Origin: Spirosomataceae bacterium
GTDB taxonomy: Bacteria > Bacteroidota > Bacteroidia > Cytophagales > Spirosomataceae
Direction of reading: 5' to 3'
NCBI GenBank assembly: GCA_025455795.1
Contig: JALOLW010000047.1
Location: 1-19,477, forward strand
DNA: 19,477 bases
The notes beneath the pieces were generated by a model, which was not told the DNA's origin, did no database searches, and saw nothing but the letters and a program-made list of their open reading frames with translations. The position numbers and the translations under genes were made by a program. Positions 15,441-19,477 of the stretch are shown piece by piece. Positions within the stretch are counted from its first letter, which is position 1. Each line of letters begins with the position of its first letter.

Positions 15441-16958
15441 TCAATCTACCGTCGGCGAAATTTCGATGATTTGGTCGAAAGGACCGCCGTTGCTAGTGCA
15501 GAGATAGACTCGGCCCGAAGGTGCAATGGCGATGTCGCGCAAGCGGCCAAACTGCCCCACATAGTAAGTTGCGGGCTGTCCGATGATGGCTGTGCCGTCG
15601 TTGTTTAGAGTAAACACATAGAAAGTCTGGTTTTTGAGCGACACCATCAGTAGTTTATTCTGCCATTCTGGATAGATACCGTTGCTGTAGTAGTCCAACC
15701 CACAAAACGCCCAAGTGACATTGCCAGAAGTAAAGATGGGTTCGACAACGTTGTTGGCTGTACAGAAGGTGATTTCGGTAGGTGTATCACAAGGCCCCAC
15801 GACGTTGGGATAGCCATAGTTGCGGTCTTTCAAAATCAAATTGATTTCGTCGTCAGTGCCGTCGCCGTGCGAAGTCACGTAGAGTTTATTGTTGGCATAC
15901 ACCATCCCTTGCGGATTGCGGTGACCTTTGCTCCAAACTGGACTCGACGGTGAGGGGTTGTCGGCGGGAATTGTGCCATCCAAGTTGATTCTGAGTATCT
16001 TACCGTTAATAGCGTTGTCGTTTTGGGGCGTAGAGAGGTCGGCAGCGTCGCCCGTGGTGATAAATAGTCTCAAGTCTGGCGTAATGACCAACCGGCTACC
16101 ATTGTGATTGACCCAACCTTTGATATTGTCCAACAAAATCAAAGGCGAAACCAACGTACCACCGCTGTACGTATATCTGACCACTTTCTCTTTGACTTCC
16201 GTAGGTGGCGGGCCGTAGTTATACACCACATACACGTAAGGATTGGCCGCAAAATCGGGGTGTAGTACCATGCCAAGCAATCCACCCTCGCCGTAATGCG
16301 TCACTTCGCTGATAGTGAGTAGCACCGTCTTTTCGCCCGTCACAGGATTGACACGGCTGATAGTACCAGGGCGTTCGGTCATCCACAGAAAATTGTCGGG
16401 TCCCCACAAAATTTCCCAGGGGTATTGCAGCCCCGTGGCGACTGTGCGCGTGCGAAGGCTGTAAAATTGGTTACAAGGTTTGAGAAAAGTCGTGAAAACG
16501 CTGCCATTTTTGGCCTCGAAACCAGGGTTCAACTGTACAAAATTGGGCGCAGAATACTGTGCACTCGCGTCGGATTGGACTTGATTGGTGGCTACGATGG
16601 AGTTTTGAGACTGATGCCTGATACCCGTCGCGGAGATGTTGGTGGTAAGGTTGAGGGCATTGCCGCAGGGCGAAACCGTCAGATTGACTTTGACTTGCGA
16701 AGGTGCAGAAGCACTGCTTGTTTGCATCCCGACGGTACAGGTGGCCGACACAAAACCGCTCTGTTTGAGCAAAATACTTACATTGGGGCCTGTTTGACCG
16801 TCAGACCAAGTCACCGTACCAGCACAACCCGTCGCCGAGAAATTGACACTTTGGCCGTAGCTGACTTCGGCCACAGCAGGGCTGATGAGGGGAGGGTTTA
16901 TTTGCGCTTTGGTCCAATACCCCACCATCACGCACACGAGCGTAAATAAGTTTTTCAT
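15441..16958 (-). CDS. Secreted glucose/sorbosone dehydrogenase-like beta-propeller (PQQ type)
   Basis: This 505-residue exported protein has a signal peptide ending near Ala18 (YWTKA|Q). Residues about 20-95 form an Ig-like domain (VNFSATGCAGTVTWSDGQTG), followed by a beta-rich linker ending in FEAKNGSVFTTFLKPC, a pattern common in Cytophagales extracellular proteins. From about 165 onward is the GSDH propeller: GLQYPWEILWGPDNFLWMTERPG (split here by eye), then GEGGLLGMVLHPDF, VNHNGSRLVITPD with the likely catalytic His285, GHRNPQGM, and SHGDGTDDEINLI. Family members oxidise aldoses with PQQ, but many relatives have unknown substrates. There is no T9SS sorting domain, so periplasmic or plain secretion is likely. 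The in-frame TTG at 16982 would precede the signal peptide with eight polar residues, so the ATG at 16958 is preferred. It may read towards the Fic gene, but a 195-bp AT-rich gap separates them. Confidence 0.87.
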   Translation of the reverse strand: MKNLFTLVCVMVGYWTKAQINPPLISPAVAEVSYGQSVNFSATGCAGTVTWSDGQTGPNVSILLKQSGFVSATCTVGMQTSSASAPSQVKVNLTVSPCGNALNLTTNISATGIRHQSQNSIVATNQVQSDASAQYSAPNFVQLNPGFEAKNGSVFTTFLKPCNQFYSLRTRTVATGLQYPWEILWGPDNFLWMTERPGTISRVNPVTGEKTVLLTISEVTHYGEGGLLGMVLHPDFAANPYVYVVYNYGPPPTEVKEKVVRYTYSGGTLVSPLILLDNIKGWVNHNGSRLVITPDLRLFITTGDAADLSTPQNDNAINGKILRINLDGTIPADNPSPSSPVWSKGHRNPQGMVYANNKLYVTSHGDGTDDEINLILKDRNYGYPNVVGPCDTPTEITFCTANNVVEPIFTSGNVTWAFCGLDYYSNGIYPEWQNKLLMVSLKNQTFYVFTLNNDGTAIIGQPATYYVGQFGRLRDIAIAPSGRVYLCTSNGGPFDQIIEISPTVD

Positions 16959-17206
16959 CTTCCATGAGTCTTTTTTATGCAATATACGAATTTAAGAGAC
17001 AAAAAGACTTTATGGCGTTCTTTTAGTGGCAGAGAATGTTGTTGTTTTGTCTAAATTTGCTGAAAATATTTTTAGGCCAATAAAGCACAATTTTAGAGAG
17101 TGGTTTTTCAATACGAAACCAACTCTATTTTGCAAGTAACTATTGAATTAGATAACCTATTCTAACGTTGATAAACCAAAAACCGTGGCTTACACACCAA
17201 TCATCC
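16959..17206. other. Divergent intergenic region, dehydrogenase-like / ABC permease
   Basis: At 248 bp this is the longest gene-free stretch. TAAATTTG at 17052-17059 is a full plus-strand -7 match, but no TTTG lies at the right distance upstream, so the permease promoter is uncertain. AGACAAAA (16997-17004) and TTTTGTCT (17045-17052) form an 8-bp inverted repeat 40 bp apart, the second arm touching that -7 box. I see nothing else that can be supported. Confidence 0.35.
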
Positions 17207-18439
17207 ATGAATCTTTTTAAAATCAGTTGGGCCAATCTCAAAAACAAACCCCTCAACAGTTTCCTGAGCGCGTTGTTGATGACGCTGGGCATTGGCCTGA
17301 TTTCGCTTTTGCTACTACTCAACAAGCAACTCGACGACCAGTTTCGCCGCAATATCAAGGGCATTGACATGGTGGTAGGGGCCAAAGGCAGCCCGTTGCA
17401 GTTGATTTTGTCGAGTATCTATCAGGTGGACTCGCCCACGGGTAACATATCGCTCAGTGAAGCCCAAAAAGTGATGCGAAACCCGCTCGTCAAAACGGCC
17501 ATTCCGCTTTCGATGGGCGATAATTACCTCTCGTACCGCATCGTGGGTACCAATGCCAAATACCCCAACCACTATGAGGCCAAAGTCAAAGAAGGGCGGC
17601 TTTTTGCGACGACTTTGGAAGCTACCATTGGGGCCAAAGTAGCCGAAGTGACGGGCCTAAAAGTGGGTGATACCTTTGCAGGGGCGCACGGATTTGACAA
17701 CATGGACGATGTACACGGCGACAAAAAATACAAAGTCGTGGGGGTTTTTGAACGAAACAATTCGGTGATTGACCAGTTGATTCTCACTGACTTAACAAGC
17801 GTATGGAGCATCCATGAACACACCGAAACCACGCAAGGCGCGTCGGTCAATGACCTATTTTCTGACGGCAACGCCCCTCAATCCGACGACCCAAGCGAAG
17901 AAATCACGAGCCTATTGGTCAAATTTCGGAATCCGATGGGCATGGTGGCGCTGCCCCGTTTTATCAACGAAAACACCAAAATGCAAGCAGCTTCGGTGGC
18001 TTTTGAAATCAATCGTCTTTTCTCACTGTTGGGCGTAGGCATTGATACGCTGCGCGCCATTGCGTTGATTATCATTTTGATAGCAGGGGTGAGCGTGTTT
18101 GTGTCGCTTTACAATTCGCTCAAAGAACGCAAGTACGAAATGGCCTTGATGCTTTCGATGGGTGCTACCCGCGCTCGCCTTTTTGTGATGCTACTGCTCG
18201 AAGGCATCATGTTGGCGTTGGCGGGTTATGCGGCGGGCGTGCTATTGAGTCGGGTGGGACTGTGGCTGTTTAGCCGCGCTGCCGAGTCAGACTATCACTA
18301 TTCATTCAGCGATTTTAATCTGCTTTCCGAAGAACTTTGGCTGTTGGCGGGCGCGTTGTTGATAGGGATTTTGGCGGCGGCATTGCCTTCGTTGGGTATT
18401 TATCGCATCAATCTCTCGCGGACGTTGGCCGAAGAATAA
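17207..18439 (+). CDS. FtsX/MacB-type ABC transporter permease
   Basis: This 410-residue inner-membrane protein has the four-helix plan of type VII ABC permeases. TM1 spans about 18-39 (SFLSALLMTLGIGLISLLLLL). A large periplasmic domain covers about 40-270 (starting IKGIDMVVGAKGSPLQL), and three helices lie at about 282-303, 325-350 and 377-397. The coupling segment LKERKYEMALMLSMGATRARLF between TM2 and TM3 is diagnostic for FtsX/LolC/MacB permeases and contacts the ATPase. Such systems do mechanotransmission or lipoprotein, peptide or drug export rather than solute uptake. No ATPase gene is adjacent, so the partner must be encoded elsewhere or upstream partners were lost. The ATG at 17207 is preferred to the in-frame TTG at 17168. 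The gene ends at a strong terminator and looks monocistronic. Confidence 0.92.
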   Translation: MNLFKISWANLKNKPLNSFLSALLMTLGIGLISLLLLLNKQLDDQFRRNIKGIDMVVGAKGSPLQLILSSIYQVDSPTGNISLSEAQKVMRNPLVKTAIPLSMGDNYLSYRIVGTNAKYPNHYEAKVKEGRLFATTLEATIGAKVAEVTGLKVGDTFAGAHGFDNMDDVHGDKKYKVVGVFERNNSVIDQLILTDLTSVWSIHEHTETTQGASVNDLFSDGNAPQSDDPSEEITSLLVKFRNPMGMVALPRFINENTKMQAASVAFEINRLFSLLGVGIDTLRAIALIIILIAGVSVFVSLYNSLKERKYEMALMLSMGATRARLFVMLLLEGIMLALAGYAAGVLLSRVGLWLFSRAAESDYHYSFSDFNLLSEELWLLAGALLIGILAAALPSLGIYRINLSRTLAEE

Positions 18440-18521
18440 AATTTTTCAAAAAAAATGTGACCTCGTTGTGATACCCTCGTCTATATATCAGAGTTTTTCA
18501 TAACGTTGAGTAAAGGTTTGG

Positions 18522-18559
18522 AAATCCGAGTGGGACACCCGCTCGGATTTTTTGTTTTT
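18522..18559 (+). terminator. Intrinsic terminator after the ABC permease
   Basis: AAATCCGAG (18522-18530) pairs with CTCGGATTT (18542-18550). The inner TGGG/CCCG adds four more pairs (one G-U) around a three-base ACA loop, making a 13-bp GC-rich stem. A T-rich tract (TTTGTTTTT) follows directly. This is the best-formed terminator in the window. It lies 82 bp after the permease stop and 38 bp before the next proposed start. Confidence 0.85.
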
Positions 18560-18596
18560 ATTCGTAAACTTGCCCCCAACTAAATCCTTTTTCTCC

Positions 18597-19477
18597 GTGC
18601 AACTCTGTTCATCCTATTCAGACCGACGATTCGGCACAACGCCGTGTCATTCTCGTTTACGACGCAGCGCGTTTTTGTTTTTTTTCGCGCTCACTTTTTC
18701 GTTTTCACAAGCCCAAAACTATACTTTCACCCACGACGACACCTTGCGCGGGAGCGTCACGCGCGAGCGGGCGTGGTGGGATTTGCAGTTTTATCACCTC
18801 AGCGTTCGCGTCAATCCCGCTGATAGCAGTCTGGCAGGCAGTGTGACGGTGCGCTACAAAGTGCTTGAACCTTACCAAACACTCCAAATAGATTTACAAC
18901 GACCTTTGCAGATTACGAAAATCACCCAAGACGGTCAATCGCTCTCGTTTCGCCGCGATGGCAATGCGTTTTTGGTGCGTTTAATCAAACCACAAGTAGC
19001 TCAAAGCCAAGAGAATATTGTCATAGAATACAACGGAAGACCGCGCGTAGCCAAACGCCCGCCCTGGGACGGCGGCCTGACTTGGAAGCGCGACCAACAA
19101 GGACAGCCGTTTATTGCGACGGCTTGCCAGGGCTTGGGCGCAAGCGCGTGGTGGCCCTGCAAAGACCACCTCTACGACGAACCCGACAGTATGCGTATCT
19201 CGGTGACTGTGCCAAAGCCGCTCATGGACGTATCGAATGGCCGCCTCCGCAGCATCACCGACAACGGCGACGGCACGCGCACGTTTGATTGGTACGTGCA
19301 GAATCCCATCAACAACTACGGGGTCAATCTCAACATTGGGCAGTATGTAGCTTGGACAGATACGCTTCGGGGCGAAAAAGGAACGCTCGATTTGAGCTTT
19401 TATGCCCTGCCCGAAAACGTAGAAAAAGCCAAAGTCCAATTCCAACAAACCAAGCCAATGCTGCGGGCGTTTGAGCA
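18597..19477 (+). CDS. M1-family aminopeptidase, N-terminal part (cut by window end)
   Basis: An open frame runs off the right edge; 293 codons are visible. It reads as the N-terminal beta-domain of an exported M1 (gluzincin) metallopeptidase. After a hydrophobic signal core (FLFFFALTFSFSQAQ) come YTFTHDDTLRGSVTRERAWW (divided by eye), LSVRVNPADSSLAG and IDLQRPLQITKI. The hallmark GLGASAWWPCKDHLYDEPDSM and NNYGVNLNIGQY then follow. The zinc HEXXH motif would lie downstream, outside the window. The start is unclear: no ATG occurs in any plus-strand frame between 18458 and the coding region. GTG at 18597 is the best choice, giving a 39-residue signal peptide with an unusually long n-region. TTG at 18570 is also in frame. 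TAAACTTG at 18565-18572 is a one-mismatch -7 box. Identity is firm; the start is tentative. Confidence 0.88.
   Translation, partial: MQLCSSYSDRRFGTTPCHSRLRRSAFLFFFALTFSFSQAQNYTFTHDDTLRGSVTRERAWWDLQFYHLSVRVNPADSSLAGSVTVRYKVLEPYQTLQIDLQRPLQITKITQDGQSLSFRRDGNAFLVRLIKPQVAQSQENIVIEYNGRPRVAKRPPWDGGLTWKRDQQGQPFIATACQGLGASAWWPCKDHLYDEPDSMRISVTVPKPLMDVSNGRLRSITDNGDGTRTFDWYVQNPINNYGVNLNIGQYVAWTDTLRGEKGTLDLSFYALPENVEKAKVQFQQTKPMLRAFE

Noticed and set aside
15391..15448. 16-bp direct repeat with one mismatch (15391-15406 and 15433-15448) at the end of the dehydrogenase-like gene
   Set aside because: The units are 42 bp apart, but similarity stops after 16 bp, and the spacing match with the Fic repeat looks like coincidence.
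15427..15456. Possible hairpin overlapping the stop codon of the dehydrogenase-like gene
   Set aside because: The stem contains a mismatch or G-U pair, lies partly within the coding sequence and has no T-tract on the minus strand, so it is not a credible terminator.

Overview
The window reads as chromosomal DNA of a Bacteroidota bacterium, most likely a Cytophagales member. The phylum is supported by a SusC/SusD outer-membrane pair, Sec/SPII lipoproteins, a type IX secretion (T9SS) C-terminal sorting domain, and promoter-like TTG/TTTG...TAnnTTTG elements in place of sigma70 boxes. Shine-Dalgarno sequences are weak or absent. The order-level placement is an impression from protein style, not a computed result. 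Genes are tightly packed: no gene-free stretch exceeds about 250 bp. I see no rRNA, tRNA, CRISPR array or insertion sequence.

Layout: (1) 1-3240, + strand: dihydrolipoyl dehydrogenase (lpdA) with its own promoter and hairpin terminator, then an ALDH7-type aldehyde dehydrogenase whose promoter overlaps the lpdA terminator and which ends at a strong terminator. (2) 3277-4452, +: a lipoprotein alpha/beta hydrolase with a visible Ser-Asp-His triad, convergent with (3) a family 2 glycosyltransferase at 4515-5276, -. (4) 5447-13940, +: a five-gene probable operon of SusC-type TonB-dependent transporter, SusD-type lipoprotein, Calx-beta-like lipoprotein, lipocalin-like lipoprotein, and a T9SS-secreted M43 zinc metalloprotease with a PKD domain. 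It contains no glycan-degrading enzyme. I infer a protein/peptide-scavenging locus: the protease cuts protein at the surface, SusD and the small lipoproteins capture fragments, and SusC imports them. (5) 14070-15245, -: an autoinhibited Fic protein with a C-terminal winged helix that carries a perfect 42-bp in-frame tandem duplication; its presumed promoter is covered by a 12-bp perfect inverted repeat. (6) 15441-16958, -: a secreted glucose/sorbosone dehydrogenase-like beta-propeller with an Ig-like N-terminal part. (7) 17207-18439, +: an FtsX/MacB-type ABC permease without an adjacent ATPase, closed by a strong terminator. (8) 18597 to the window end, +: the N-terminal part of an exported M1-family aminopeptidase, cut by the window edge and with no ATG start.

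The items most worth a second look are the duplicated Fic tail, the inverted repeat over the Fic promoter, the protease-linked SusCD locus, and the heptamer-phased degenerate repeats between the genes of that locus. None is established as a new system from sequence alone.
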